Positions 9,601 to 18,763 of a DNA stretch of 64,000 bases are shown in pieces. The translations under genes and the position numbers were made by a program. The stretch is from Chitinophaga arvensicola (GTDB lineage Bacteria > Bacteroidota > Bacteroidia > Chitinophagales > Chitinophagaceae). The DNA is taken from contig NZ_FOJG01000002.1 in NCBI RefSeq assembly GCF_900110835.1, positions 310,001 to 374,000 on the forward strand, given 5' to 3'. The notes below the pieces were generated by a model. It saw only the letters and a list, made by a program, of their open reading frames with translations. It had not been told where the DNA came from and did no database searches. Positions within the stretch are counted from its first letter, which is position 1, and every line of letters starts with the position of its first letter.

Positions 9601-12600
9601 ATTGTTGGTAGCGGTAATATTTACCTGGGTGCTGGAACCACCATTCAGCGTTACGTTGCTGATGTTGTTCAGTACCGGGGTGTACGTATTGGTGATTGTC
9701 AGGGTGAAGGTCTGGGTAGTAGTACCTCCGTGCTGGTCAGTTACCTTTACTTTAATGTTGGGATAAACCCCTACATCTCCGTTGGTAGGATTGAAGCTCA
9801 GCGTAGCAGTACCATTACCGTTATCAGCAAGGGTTCCGAAAGAAGGAACATTTTCGCTGGTGAAGGTCAGTACTTCTGCATCCGCATCGGTAGCAGCCAT
9901 ATTGATAACCAGTGGCATGCTGTAGTGGGTGGTGCGGTCGTTGAGATTCGCAGTAAATACCGGTAAGTGATTCAGCGTGGTGGTATTAGCTTCATTGCTG
10001 TAGCCGGAATTACCACCTGCATTCAATGCGCGCACCTTGTAATAATAGGTAAGGTTGGCAAAGAGGGTAGAATCTGTGTAAGTATTTACATCAGCGCCAA
10101 CGGTGCCAATCAGCTTGAAGTTGCTGTTGTCTGGATTGGAGCGGTAAATTTCGAAAGTGGTTTCGTTGTTGGAATTATCATTCCAGTTCAGCGTAATCTT
10201 GTTGGTAGCTATTGCTGTGGCAACGAGATTGCTCGGTGAAACCGGAGAACCTGGGAGCGCCAGGGTGGTAGCCCTCATGTTCTTGTTGAAGAACGCAGAG
10301 TCAGGAATCAGGCGTTTGGAAATACCCGGGCCTGCATAGCTGGCAGTTAAGGTGTAGCCACCGCCGCCTTGTGCGTATCCTACCTGGAATTTATGGATGC
10401 CTGCTGTTAAATTAACAGTACCGGATCTTTCGGTAGTACCTTGCGCGAAGTTGTTGTTAACAATCTGCACGCTATCGATCAGCAGGTTACTACCATCATC
10501 AGAAGCAGTATAGAAGGTGTAGTTACCGGCTGTTGGGATATTGATGATACCCTTATAAAGGATAGCAAAATTATCTGTCCTTGTAGCTACGGAAAGCGAT
10601 ACCGTACTTACCAGTCCTGTTGAAGTTGGGGTAAGGCTGTTAAAGTTAGGCAGGGTACCACTTCCAGGTACGTAGTAGAATGCGTAGGCAAGTCCACCAA
10701 GGTTATCCTGGTTAAAGCCGGAACTACCATACTGGTTGATGGCCTGTATTTTATAGTAGTAAGTGGTTTGTGGTACTACTGTGGTATCTGTGAAACTGTT
10801 CGCATTGGCGCCGGTAGTATAAATGGTGTTATACACGCCGGTGGCAGTGGTAGAACGATAAATTTCAAAGCCTGTTTCGTTGGAACTGTTATCGTTCCAG
10901 GTCAGGTTGATCCGGTTGTATGCGGTTGCAGTAGCCTTGATGTTGGAAGGTGCTGCCGGCGCATTACCAGGAGAGCTGGTACCTTCTGTAAAGGCGGATG
11001 CAGGAATGGGCTGCGCAGTGGTAACACCATTGGCAGTATTCTTCCAGTAAACATTCATTGTCTGGCCTCCTCCCTGCTGGAAGAAAGTAGCGGTGAACGG
11101 ATATACGCCTACTGCCAGGTTCAGGGTAGCTTCTTTGGAAACATCTCCGTGTAAACCATCGTTGTCAATGGTAGGAGTGGCAGTAGAAGAGTAAGGTACG
11201 TTGATGTAGAGGCGGCTTCCATCATCGGAGGTGATGCCGAAAGTATAGCTACCGGCAACGGTGATGTTGATGAAGCCCTGCCAGATGATACCGTAGTTTA
11301 CATCAGCAGTCCTTACAGTCAGATCTACAGCAGGTGTGATACCGGATGCAACAGCGGTAAGGGCGTCGAAGTTAGGCAATACGCTGAAAGTACCGTTTAC
11401 TACTTTGTAGTTGAGTCCTTTCAGGATCGCCTGTGTATTGGCCTGATTGCTGGCTGGAGAAACGTTGCCGGCCAGGTCACGGGCTTTTACAAAAAACGTA
11501 TACACATTACCTTTAGTAAGGTTGTAGGCAGTGTAGGTAGTTTGTGTACCTGCCACTACGTATGATTTGACACCATTAATATAGATATCGTATTTGTCTA
11601 CGCCTACATCATCTGTAGCAGCATCCCATGCCAGGCTTACGTAGTTGGAGGAAGTACCGGTAATACGTAAGTTTGGAGGTGAAGTAGGAGGCACGTTGTC
11701 TACCAGGGTCTTCGCGCTGGCCTGGTTGCTCACGGCAGCGGCGCCATTGTTGTTAACTGCCCTTACTATATAATAATAAGTGGTGTTGGCATTTAAACCA
11801 TTGTCTACATAGGTTACTGCACCTGCAGCAGTGATAGCTACTAAAACGTAGCCACTTCCGCTGGTGGTAGAACGGTAAATTTCATATCCTGTTTCTGGGT
11901 AAGGTGCGTTTGGATTTCTTGTCCAATCAACTTCCAGTTGTGTTTTTGATAATGGTAATGCGGTAACGCCGGCAGCTGCTGCAGGTGCGTTGGCGCCGGT
12001 AGCACTGATCACGTTAAAAGGAGCAGAGAACGAGCTGGCGCAACCATACTGTTCCATTACTTTTACAACATAACCACCAGGAGTGCTGGCCTGGTATGAA
12101 TTGGCATTACCAATTTGGGTGGCGGTATCGCTTGTTTTTCTCCAGGAATAAGTGGCAAAGGTAGGAGGTACCTGTAAGGTAACACTGGTTTTGCCTTCCG
12201 GAGTAGGGATAACGATACTCTGTAATCCGGGAATGGTAATGGTCGGAGATACTGTTGGTGTTTTTATTTTGATCACTACGGGAGCAGGGGAGTAGGGAGA
12301 CCAGTCTGCGCCTGTTTTGATTCTTGCATCATAACTGCCGATAGTGGTCACCGCAAGCGTGTTGGAGGTGGCTCCAGGTATTACTACGCCGTCTTTACGC
12401 CATTCGTAGCCATCAAAACCGGCGGTGAGGCCGAGCGTAACGTTAATCGGATCATCCGGACAGAACTCAGTTCTGCCGGTGAGTGGCCATGGATTGGCTT
12501 TGTGGGCTCTCAGCAGGAAAGGGTAGAAATCCGGTTCTGCCCAGGCAGCGTCCCAGCAACCGTGACCTATGTTAGGATATACGGTTACCTTAATATTACC

Positions 12601-13335
12601 GCCGGCAGCTAAGATGGCATCCTGCACATTCTTGGTGGTGCCGGGATCCGGATTGGTATCCTGTCCGCCCTGGAATTGCCAGATAGGCGTCCACTTATAA
12701 GTCTGAATATCATTTTTGAATAATGTAGAAGCCGCACTGATAGGCAGTGAGGCAGCAACCTGTTTAGGGTATCTTATCATGTATTCCCAGGCGGAGGCTC
12801 CTCCACCGGACAATCCATTTACTAAAATTCGATAAGGGTCAACGTTGTTCTGAGGGATGAGATAATTGTTGATCAGTGCATTGATGTTGTCGTATTGCGG
12901 ATTACCAAAGAACCCGCTCTGATTCTGGGGATATAACAGGAAACCGTCGAAGCTTCCGTTATCCACTTTGGCGGCCATGACGTCACCACCGTGATACAAC
13001 TGAAACTCATTGTCATAAATGGTTCCTTTTTCTCCTACGCCATGGAAGAACACCAGCAAGGGATACTTTTTGGTGCCGCCGGGAACGTAGCTTTTGGGGA
13101 ATTTCAGACGGAAAGCCATTCCGTTGTAGTAGTAGGCCTTGTAAGAACTGGTATTCCAGTTCAGTCGGGATGTTTTCACCCATACGACCAGATTGTTCCA
13201 TGGAGGGGTAACGGGTACGGAATCCGCCCTGTATTCCCTCACCGGATCAGTAGGATTCATGGCACCTGTTTGTGCCCACGAGTGGCCCATGCTGACGAAC
13301 AGCAAAATTAAAAGTAGGTGGTAGAATTTTTTCAT
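6604..13335 (-). CDS. Giant secreted multidomain esterase-like protein with T9SS sorting domain
   Basis: About 2243 residues. I prefer the ATG at 13335 (MKKFYHLLLILLF, signal peptide ending near HSWAQ) over an in-frame TTG six codons upstream. Residues ~65-280 form an alpha/beta hydrolase like PHB-depolymerase/carboxylesterases: GLSGG nucleophile Ser176, Asp226 in QGGQD, His258 in NIGHG. Then come Ig/PKD-like domains, about six fibronectin III domains, two PA14-like domains (YTFGITSDDGSRLYI and YTFYTASDDGSNLLI), He_PIG/cadherin-like repeats, and three copies of a ~165-residue module (TGNNSGVYPD...FFGSR). The last ~85 residues (AYPNPFQGQVILQL to VKTIKLIKN) are a type A sorting domain for type IX secretion. 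Expected at the cell surface or outside. The substrate is unknown; polysaccharide or polyester de-esterification is inference. Confidence 0.88.
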   Translation of the reverse strand: MKKFYHLLLILLFVSMGHSWAQTGAMNPTDPVREYRADSVPVTPPWNNLVVWVKTSRLNWNTSSYKAYYYNGMAFRLKFPKSYVPGGTKKYPLLVFFHGVGEKGTIYDNEFQLYHGGDVMAAKVDNGSFDGFLLYPQNQSGFFGNPQYDNINALINNYLIPQNNVDPYRILVNGLSGGGASAWEYMIRYPKQVAASLPISAASTLFKNDIQTYKWTPIWQFQGGQDTNPDPGTTKNVQDAILAAGGNIKVTVYPNIGHGCWDAAWAEPDFYPFLLRAHKANPWPLTGRTEFCPDDPINVTLGLTAGFDGYEWRKDGVVIPGATSNTLAVTTIGSYDARIKTGADWSPYSPAPVVIKIKTPTVSPTITIPGLQSIVIPTPEGKTSVTLQVPPTFATYSWRKTSDTATQIGNANSYQASTPGGYVVKVMEQYGCASSFSAPFNVISATGANAPAAAAGVTALPLSKTQLEVDWTRNPNAPYPETGYEIYRSTTSGSGYVLVAITAAGAVTYVDNGLNANTTYYYIVRAVNNNGAAAVSNQASAKTLVDNVPPTSPPNLRITGTSSNYVSLAWDAATDDVGVDKYDIYINGVKSYVVAGTQTTYTAYNLTKGNVYTFFVKARDLAGNVSPASNQANTQAILKGLNYKVVNGTFSVLPNFDALTAVASGITPAVDLTVRTADVNYGIIWQGFINITVAGSYTFGITSDDGSRLYINVPYSSTATPTIDNDGLHGDVSKEATLNLAVGVYPFTATFFQQGGGQTMNVYWKNTANGVTTAQPIPASAFTEGTSSPGNAPAAPSNIKATATAYNRINLTWNDNSSNETGFEIYRSTTATGVYNTIYTTGANANSFTDTTVVPQTTYYYKIQAINQYGSSGFNQDNLGGLAYAFYYVPGSGTLPNFNSLTPTSTGLVSTVSLSVATRTDNFAILYKGIINIPTAGNYTFYTASDDGSNLLIDSVQIVNNNFAQGTTERSGTVNLTAGIHKFQVGYAQGGGGYTLTASYAGPGISKRLIPDSAFFNKNMRATTLALPGSPVSPSNLVATAIATNKITLNWNDNSNNETTFEIYRSNPDNSNFKLIGTVGADVNTYTDSTLFANLTYYYKVRALNAGGNSGYSNEANTTTLNHLPVFTANLNDRTTHYSMPLVINMAATDADAEVLTFTSENVPSFGTLADNGNGTATLSFNPTNGDVGVYPNIKVKVTDQHGGTTTQTFTLTITNTYTPVLNNISNVTLNGGSSTQVNITATNNNQGDVLTWTASGLPSFATLVPNSNTATIQVNPTNADAGFYPVTVTISGSGGTDSKTFNIVVNVLNPNKRVYIDFTDGTLLSGGYWNNTTKQPALNDTYSNLKDSSLTPTTIGFQIMTPWQNLTNGSNVLGATTGNNSGVYPDNVMITAYWSSTVKQTIKFTGLKTGAAYKYKFTFFGSRGSVTDNRTSVYTVNGASVTLNAASNTTNTVSLSNIVPNASGEVTLDLTSGAGSQYSYLNAMIIDESYDDQTPPAKPGNLAATQATKGVKLTWTDFAYNEVSYDVYRADSLKGAYTLLKSTAANTITYTDSTAKANSTYAYAVKAVNGYGARYSDSVKITTGNNLPVLPAISNVAMKTGDTLRLNLIATDDPEDTLTLSASGLPAFATLSNTGNGTGVLTLTPGNNAVGTYNGITITVTDNKGGSASRTFNVSVKDKSITNVYININESAPVAPAPWNNTSTAPAAGKTTSNLLDENGVNTGISLVQVDGIQGSNTLGAVTGNNSGVYPDAVMMTQYYEGSDNIRKLRFTNVPTGKKYNLVFFGSRSGVTDNRNTDYTAGGQTVTLNAASNTSNTVQINGLTPDANGYIEFTFKRSSGSSFGYLGAVVLQSFIDNGLPTSPNNLNAVGISKSAIKLTWTDRASNETGYEVWRSLTYDGTYTLVTTTAANVTTYQDNSLNKNTTYYYKVRAVASSIYSDYSNTTNAATYAYTMFMNFNRDNPAGAPWNNTNNVPMTGQVFANLLNDEGNNSGLSVTVINNFSGENPFGMNTGNNSGVYPDNVIRSTWWLDIGTAARLRIDGLNQAQSYSFTFFGSRDGGGDRTTVYAINGKSVSLNCSNNISQTVTLTDVRPDENGGVFVDVSLGATSSFGYLGAMVISGYTAKDTTSGLQAIQGRPAGVTYKNTTNASLKGNVEVISAYPNPFQGQVILQLNNTGTSKDLAFKLYKADGQLVSGKAFPQVATGTQQLRLDFSSYNLPAGVYMLQVISNGTAVKTIKLIKN

Positions 13336-13745
13336 AAATATATTATTGGACAACCTTAAAGAATTAATGTTTCAGGCTAAAACAATCATTGGCGGCTGCA
13401 GACAATGCAAAGGCACAACAACTGCTGTAGCAGTGATTCAAGGAAATGGCCAATAAAAATTTCACGTTTCAGGGGCAATTCTCTTTCACAAGAGCAAATG
13501 AACCTGGTGGTTCTTGATAGGAATGGAAAAATCAGTTAGTGTATTGCCGCGGTTTTCTTCTGCTCATCACTGTATCCAAAATATACGTGGCATAATAGGA
13601 CGCAATTTATAAATATTTAATTTCAGATAAAGGAATATTTTGTCAACTGCTGAAAATAAGGGGTAAAGGGTCGATTTTTTAAGATAATCGCCACCCCGGT
13701 ATATTCCGTTCAGTCTTAATCGATTTTTAATTTCCTTTATATTTT
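13336..13745. other. Divergent intergenic region with possible promoter and dyad
   Basis: No convincing gene; a 73-codon minus-strand frame at 13567-13788 is AT-rich and was rejected. For the giant gene, a candidate minus-strand promoter reads TTG, 21 bases, then TGCCTTTG (13408-13415), one base off TAnnTTTG. Between the two boxes lies a perfect dyad, ACTGCT-gt-AGCAGT, at 13421-13434, which could be an operator. This is suggestive only. Confidence 0.35.
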
Positions 13746-13753
13746 TATTTTTG
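13746..13753 (+). promoter_or_regulatory. Bacteroidota -7 box for the 13797 gene
   Basis: TATTTTTG fits the Bacteroidota -7 consensus TAnnTTTG and lies 43 bases before the ATG. A clear TTG -33 box at the usual spacing is not seen. Confidence 0.4.
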
Positions 13754-13796
13754 TAGATTGCGTCGATTATATCCCCCCTAATACCCAACGATTTTC

Positions 13797-15422
13797 ATGT
13801 TTGTAGCTAGTCAACCGATGCAGTCAGAGACCCGGACAAAGAATGTTCAGCAACGTGGTACTTATTATTATTATCTTTTTGCCTTCCTGGCACTAATGGC
13901 ATTTTTTCTCTTAACTTATCCCGATAACAGGAGTGAAAATGACGATGGGTTTTCTTATGCCGCTGCGGTCCGCTTCGGTAGCTGGACCTCTCTTTTTGAG
14001 CCACGGTACCTGATGTTTCTTCCTTTTTCCAGGTCGGTGTTTCTGTTAGTGCAAAATTTTGGCGGCACTTTCTCAGATCCTTATCTTGTCATGTGCTATG
14101 TAAGTTCCGTTTGTGCGGCACTAACACTGCTCATGGTGTACCGTTTTATGCGCAAGGTGCTGGAACTGAGTGTGATCAATAGTATCTGGGGAGGTATTAT
14201 TTTGCTTTGCTGCTACAGCTTCTGGCGCTATGCAGTAGAGGCGGAGGTTTATAGCATCTCCAACCTGCTTTGCATCACCGTATTGTATTTGCTGATGCGG
14301 ACAAATAGTTCCAGGTTACTTCGTATTGCGGGTGCCGGTATTCTGGGGGGAATTGCCGTGCTGCTGTATAAACCTAACGTAATTCCGCTGTTCTTCTGCT
14401 TTCCTCTATTATTTGTGCTGGGGAGACGTTTTAAGGCCATGTTCCTGTACGGTGGTGCAGGCGTCATCACGGTACTGGCAGGATATTACCTGGTTTTTTC
14501 ACTGGTGCATCCTCCCGCAGACAGCTTTACCGAGTTCCTGACCCGTGGAGCCAGCTATTCTCCCGGATCTCCGCTGATGTCCGTATTTGTATTGGGAAGC
14601 GACGTGGCCGCCACTAACTTTCTGTATGGTATTCCAGGGGTGAGAACGTTTATCGCACAACATTTCCCTACACATGTTATCTCTGAAGAAATTTATGCCG
14701 CATCAAGACATGGGAGAGGCAATTATATTCCATTGGCAACCTGTATCGCGCTCCTCGGCGTTATTGGCTGGATCATTGTCCGGTACCGGAAGCATATTGG
14801 TTTCAGCCGTCAGAAACCGGTAGTAGTGGTGCTGATCATCTGGCCGGTGATGTATGCTGCTATGCTGTTATTCCTGGATCCCACCTCACCGGAACCCTGG
14901 ATGATGCTCGTGATGCCACTGGTTATTTTTGTAGCGTACTGGACACGTTTTTTATTCGGGAGCCGGCAAACGGGTATCGTCTGGCTGCTGGCGGGCTTGC
15001 TGCTGGTGCATAACTGGCTGGGTGGCTACCGGATTATTGCGGATGAAAAAGGCGATTATATTGCGCATAATGTTGGCTGGCTCAAAACAAATGCAAAAGA
15101 AAACGACCTGGTAGTATCTCTTAGTGCGAGTACTACACTGGCCTATATAGATTATTATACGCCTGCCACGATCACGGCGCCGGAACAGAACATGGACAGA
15201 AGTATTATGCTCATGAACGAGGCCATAAAGGAACAACGGAAAATATATTTTATGGATGATATGCTGCACCCGGATCCGGCAATCATATACAGGAATAAAG
15301 CCGCCTGCGACCGGGTCGCCTCCTTTGTGGAACGCTACCGGTCCTACCTGGTACTGGTAAATCCGGCCGACGAAAAACAGGGGAAAGTATACGAGTTCAC
15401 CTATAAAGGGGCGTTACAATAA
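13797..15422 (+). CDS. GT-C-like polytopic membrane protein (DUF2723/PMT-like)
   Basis: A 541-residue protein with about ten hydrophobic helices and a soluble C-terminal tail from about residue 415. The first loop has acidic residues (DNRSENDDGFSYAAAVR) like the catalytic loop of GT-C sugar transferases, and WRYAVEAEVYSISN resembles a motif of DUF2723 proteins. GT-C enzymes use polyprenyl-phosphate sugars to glycosylate proteins or lipids on the periplasmic side. Start is ATG 13797; a second in-frame ATG at 13818 is possible. Its last nine bases overlap the end of the convergent acyltransferase gene at 15414. Function is inferred from topology and motif resemblance only. Confidence 0.65.
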   Translation: MFVASQPMQSETRTKNVQQRGTYYYYLFAFLALMAFFLLTYPDNRSENDDGFSYAAAVRFGSWTSLFEPRYLMFLPFSRSVFLLVQNFGGTFSDPYLVMCYVSSVCAALTLLMVYRFMRKVLELSVINSIWGGIILLCCYSFWRYAVEAEVYSISNLLCITVLYLLMRTNSSRLLRIAGAGILGGIAVLLYKPNVIPLFFCFPLLFVLGRRFKAMFLYGGAGVITVLAGYYLVFSLVHPPADSFTEFLTRGASYSPGSPLMSVFVLGSDVAATNFLYGIPGVRTFIAQHFPTHVISEEIYAASRHGRGNYIPLATCIALLGVIGWIIVRYRKHIGFSRQKPVVVVLIIWPVMYAAMLLFLDPTSPEPWMMLVMPLVIFVAYWTRFLFGSRQTGIVWLLAGLLLVHNWLGGYRIIADEKGDYIAHNVGWLKTNAKENDLVVSLSASTTLAYIDYYTPATITAPEQNMDRSIMLMNEAIKEQRKIYFMDDMLHPDPAIIYRNKAACDRVASFVERYRSYLVLVNPADEKQGKVYEFTYKGALQ

Positions 15423-16601
15423 CGCCCCTGCCGTAATTTTGTCTGTTTTTTTGCCTGGGCGCTCCCGCACCCCATGCAGCATTTTCCCGATAAAAGTGTA
15501 CCGCACAAACCACTGATAGGTAAGCAGTGTAATGGCATTGGTCAGTATAAGTACCAGCCAGAATCGCGCCCATCCCGGAATACCTGAGTGCAGGAATAAG
15601 ATCTGTAACCCCGCAATCCAGCACATATGAAAGAGGTACATCCAGTAAGAGGCGTCGGAAATATATTTCAAGGTGTGGTTCTGCCGGTTCAGGTAAGACA
15701 AAAAGAATCCCATCGCTCCAAATACAAGAAAAACAGTCTGAAAGGCCGTCAGCGTTTGTTGCACCTGCAATCCGTAAGGACGCGTGGACATATTGCCGGG
15801 ATTTACCCATACGCAATAATACACCGCAGCAGTCAGCATAAAACCTGTACCCAGGTACCACCAGGTTTGTTTTCTGATATCGTCTAAAGTACCCGCATGC
15901 CGGTGTAACTGAAAACCGGCCAGGAAAAATAACCCGTAAAAACCGAAAATAACGGGGTGGGGGATGATGCCCGTGTACACCCCTATTGATGGCGTCTCAA
16001 AAAATAATACCTGTACCAACGCGATCAGCAGCGCGGTAAGCAACACCTGCCAGAAAGAACCGAAATTAACGCGGAATTTTGCCGGTAAAGGTATTCTCAT
16101 CAGCACCATCATAAAAGCGTAATAAAAGAGCAGGTAATACAGAAACCAGAGATGCGCCATGCCGTTCCAGCGCAGCAGCTGATGAAAAAGCAGCGTCCAT
16201 GCAGCAGATACCGTATGGGATTCCAATATGAATATACGGTAATACAGGAAGGGGAACATCGACAGGGGAAGTATGAACACCAGGCTGAAGATAAAGGGCA
16301 CTCCTATACGCTTAAACCGGTGCCGGATAAAAGCGGGTTCACCTATTTTCAGACAGAGCATACGGGCAAAAAAGCCCGCTACTACGTAGAATAACGGCAT
16401 CCTGAAGGAATGTATAAATTCGTATACACCTTCCAGTATCCAGCTGTGATAGGCGTTATCCACCGGCCAGCCAGGTTCTGGCGATATCTTATAGGCGATA
16501 GCCGCATGTAGCACAATACCCAGCAGCATAGCAATAGCACGTAGCGCATCCAGGCCGTAAATACGGCTGGAAGAAGATGCAGAAGTGTTTTCTGATGGCA
16601 T
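15414..16601 (-). CDS. Membrane acyltransferase, acyltransferase-3 family (OpgC-like)
   Basis: A 395-residue protein with about ten helices. The N-terminal motif RIYGLDALRAIAM with D18 and R21, followed by H32 in IVLHAAIAY, marks the acyltransferase-3 family. The early PGWPVDNAYHSW and SFRMPLFYVVAGFFARML segments resemble glucan-modification protein OpgC/MdoC. It starts 10 bases after the end of the GT2 gene at 16612, so the two are probably one transcript. It likely adds an acyl group to the glycan made by the neighbouring transferase. Its stop codon overlaps the end of the opposite-strand gene by nine bases. Confidence 0.83.
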   Translation of the reverse strand: MPSENTSASSSSRIYGLDALRAIAMLLGIVLHAAIAYKISPEPGWPVDNAYHSWILEGVYEFIHSFRMPLFYVVAGFFARMLCLKIGEPAFIRHRFKRIGVPFIFSLVFILPLSMFPFLYYRIFILESHTVSAAWTLLFHQLLRWNGMAHLWFLYYLLFYYAFMMVLMRIPLPAKFRVNFGSFWQVLLTALLIALVQVLFFETPSIGVYTGIIPHPVIFGFYGLFFLAGFQLHRHAGTLDDIRKQTWWYLGTGFMLTAAVYYCVWVNPGNMSTRPYGLQVQQTLTAFQTVFLVFGAMGFFLSYLNRQNHTLKYISDASYWMYLFHMCWIAGLQILFLHSGIPGWARFWLVLILTNAITLLTYQWFVRYTFIGKMLHGVRERPGKKTDKITAGALL

Positions 16602-16611
16602 ATTTAATATT

Positions 16612-17784
16612 TTACTTGCGTTTCGATTTTTCCCAGCTGGAAGATTGATTGCCTTTCAGGTAACGGTAAAATCCCTGGTACACTGCGATATTCATAAACA
16701 GGAAATAAAAAGGTACCTGGAAGAAACGGTTCTTTACCTGCTTTTCCGCCTGCGAGTAGCCAATGAGGGCCATGGCGTAGAAGGCCAGTTGCGCCGCCAG
16801 GCAGGTATACCACCACGGGGATGGTGCATTGATAACCAGGATCACATTGGTGATCAGCAGGAGTAAAAGCCCCAGTGGGCTTAATGTCCAGCGGAGCACG
16901 CGGTGTGAAATATATTGAAAAGTAAGTTTTGGATGACGGAAGAAATTTAGCAGGGAAGCGAGTTTTATGATAGCCTGAAATCCGCCGGCACTGATCCGCA
17001 CTTTTCGTTTATGCTCTTCCTTTATATCTGCTGATGGCGTTTCCATGGCGTAAGCATCTGGTGCATAGGCAATCCGGTAACCCCGCTGGTTAATGCGCAA
17101 CGAAATAATAAAGTCATCCAGGATCACCTCTTTTTCTACCGGCTGGTAAAGAGCCGTACGGATGGAAAACAATTCGCCGGCGGCGCCTACCACGGAATAG
17201 TACTCGGCATCCAGTTTTTTAAGAAAGGATTCATATTTCCAGTAAATCCCTTCTCCCGCTGCTGCGGAGTTTTCGCGGTCGGCATAAATGATCTTCTTTT
17301 CTCCGGCTACACCGCCAATCGTTTCATCGGCGTAATGTTTCACGATATTCCGGATGGCGCTTTTATTCAGCAGGGTATTGGCGTCGCAGAAGATGACGAT
17401 CGGTGTATCTACCAGCTGCATGGCCCTGTTCAGTGCGGCGGTTTTACCATTGCGGGCTGGTTCATGCAGTAGTTGAATACCGGGATGCCTGGCTACCAGG
17501 TCCGGGGTCCGGTCTGTGGAACCATCGGTAATAATAATGATACGAAACTTCTCTTTTGGATAATCCAGTTCAAAGGTGTTCCTGATTTTGGCAGCAATAA
17601 AATCTTCTTCATTATAGGCGGCAATCACCAGGGTAGCTGCCGGTTCAAAAGCGGTCACTGTATCTGTTGCAGCAGTGGTCCGGCCCTTTAATTTTACCAG
17701 GAGATACAAGATGACACCATATCCTATATAGTTATAAAATACAATTAACATGCTGATCCAGAATACTATCGTCGTTGTTTTCAT
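16612..17784 (-). CDS. Membrane-bound family 2 glycosyltransferase (poly-GlcNAc synthase-like)
   Basis: A 390-residue protein with one N-terminal helix (about residues 6-28), a GT2 catalytic domain (about 47-280) and two or three C-terminal helices. Visible GT2 signs are the nucleotide-binding ITDGSTDRTPD, the DxD-like IFCDANTLL, and the acceptor-side EVILDDFIISLRINQRGYR. This plan is typical of processive transferases that make and extrude a polymer, but the usual QxxRW motif is replaced by HKRKVRISAGG. A -7 box TAAGTTTG sits just upstream (17822-17829, minus strand). The acyltransferase gene follows by 10 bases. Confidence 0.83.
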   Translation of the reverse strand: MKTTTIVFWISMLIVFYNYIGYGVILYLLVKLKGRTTAATDTVTAFEPAATLVIAAYNEEDFIAAKIRNTFELDYPKEKFRIIIITDGSTDRTPDLVARHPGIQLLHEPARNGKTAALNRAMQLVDTPIVIFCDANTLLNKSAIRNIVKHYADETIGGVAGEKKIIYADRENSAAAGEGIYWKYESFLKKLDAEYYSVVGAAGELFSIRTALYQPVEKEVILDDFIISLRINQRGYRIAYAPDAYAMETPSADIKEEHKRKVRISAGGFQAIIKLASLLNFFRHPKLTFQYISHRVLRWTLSPLGLLLLLITNVILVINAPSPWWYTCLAAQLAFYAMALIGYSQAEKQVKNRFFQVPFYFLFMNIAVYQGFYRYLKGNQSSSWEKSKRK

Positions 17785-17821
17785 ATTGATGCAAAAGGAA
17801 CTTTTGGGAATGTGATGCGGA

Positions 17822-17829
17822 CAAACTTA
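17822..17829 (-). promoter_or_regulatory. -7 box for the 17784 glycosyltransferase gene
   Basis: Read on the minus strand the sequence is TAAGTTTG, a perfect match to TAnnTTTG, 37 bases before the start codon. No good -33 box was found. Confidence 0.45.
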
Positions 17830-18318
17830 AACAACCTTTTTTTCATTTATCCTGCATTTTGCGACGAGAAACAAGAGAAAATAATCATTTACTTTACTTT
17901 TCGTCCCGTTTACGAGAAAAAATCAACCATTTACCCAATTTAAAATCCAGCGAAAGGAATATTATTATAATTTGCGCTCAGTTTAGGATAAGTAATCATG
18001 TGGTTTGCTTGAAAGGAGTAAATTGCCGCCCCGGGAAAAAAACCGGTACACATCGATCTATTTATCAATAATTTTAACCAGCTTTAACCAGCATCTGACA
18101 TCTCCTCTGAATTTCCAGTAATCTTTTTAGCCTTGACCCAGTAAAACCTTGCAATTGCTACTGTATAAGTATGTTATACGTATGCCAATCAATTGCACCC
18201 ATAATTTCTGACCTGATCCTCCGGAAAATCACAACGCATGCCCCCGGGTATGTATTAGTCAAACTTGCTCCCCGTTGGGAGAAAGCTTAAACCGTGATTA
18301 ACGCAAAAAGATAATTAG
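17830..18318. other. Intergenic region upstream of the receiver/PGT operon, with a dyad
   Basis: About 490 bases with no convincing gene (a 70-codon plus-strand frame at 17859 was rejected). A clean dyad, GTATAA-gtatg-TTATAC, lies at 18163-18179, some 140 bases before the response-regulator ATG, and could be an operator. No perfect TAnnTTTG box is seen on the plus strand. Confidence 0.35.
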
Positions 18319-18705
18319 ATGAAAAAAACTGTATTAATAATTGATGATAGCGCACCTATCAGGTATTTACTGGAGGCTATACTGGGAGCAAAGTATAAAA
18401 TTGTAACAGCAATGGATGTTCCTACCGCTATGCTCTGGCTGGCTGCAGGCAATAAACCTGATCTGATCATTTCAGATATACAGATGCCTCATGTGGATGG
18501 ATGGGAACTGATTAAATACCTGAACGGAAATTCACTGTACAACGATGTACCCCTGATCGTACTTTCCGGTACAGAAACCCCTGATGATACAAGAAGACAG
18601 GAATATCATTTTTCCGAATTCATTCATAAGCCTTTTGACCCTGCAGGTCTGATGAACAGTGTAGAGAGAAATCTGAATAATGCGGCGATGTCATTGTACG
18701 CCTGA
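18319..18705 (+). CDS. Stand-alone receiver (CheY-like) protein
   Basis: A 128-residue protein that is all receiver domain with no output domain. The acidic pair D9 D10, phospho-acceptor D53 (IISDIQMP), switch residue S83 (IVLSGTE) and K104 (FIHKPFDP) are all present, so it should be phosphorylatable. It lies 58 bases before a gene whose N-terminus looks like a degenerate receiver fused to a phosphoglycosyl transferase. The context suggests that it regulates glycan production by protein contact rather than by DNA binding. No partner kinase is nearby. Confidence 0.9.
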   Translation: MKKTVLIIDDSAPIRYLLEAILGAKYKIVTAMDVPTAMLWLAAGNKPDLIISDIQMPHVDGWELIKYLNGNSLYNDVPLIVLSGTETPDDTRRQEYHFSEFIHKPFDPAGLMNSVERNLNNAAMSLYA

Positions 18706-18763
18706 TACGTTTACGGGAATGCCTTGTTTCTTACTATAACCGAAATCGTAAAGCCCTGAAATT

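Noticed and set aside
13567..13788. 73-codon minus-strand frame in the intergenic gap
   Set aside because: AT-rich, no domain, overlaps the -7 box of the 13797 gene.
17859..18071. 70-codon plus-strand frame
   Set aside because: No recognisable features or ribosome-binding site; lies in the regulatory gap.
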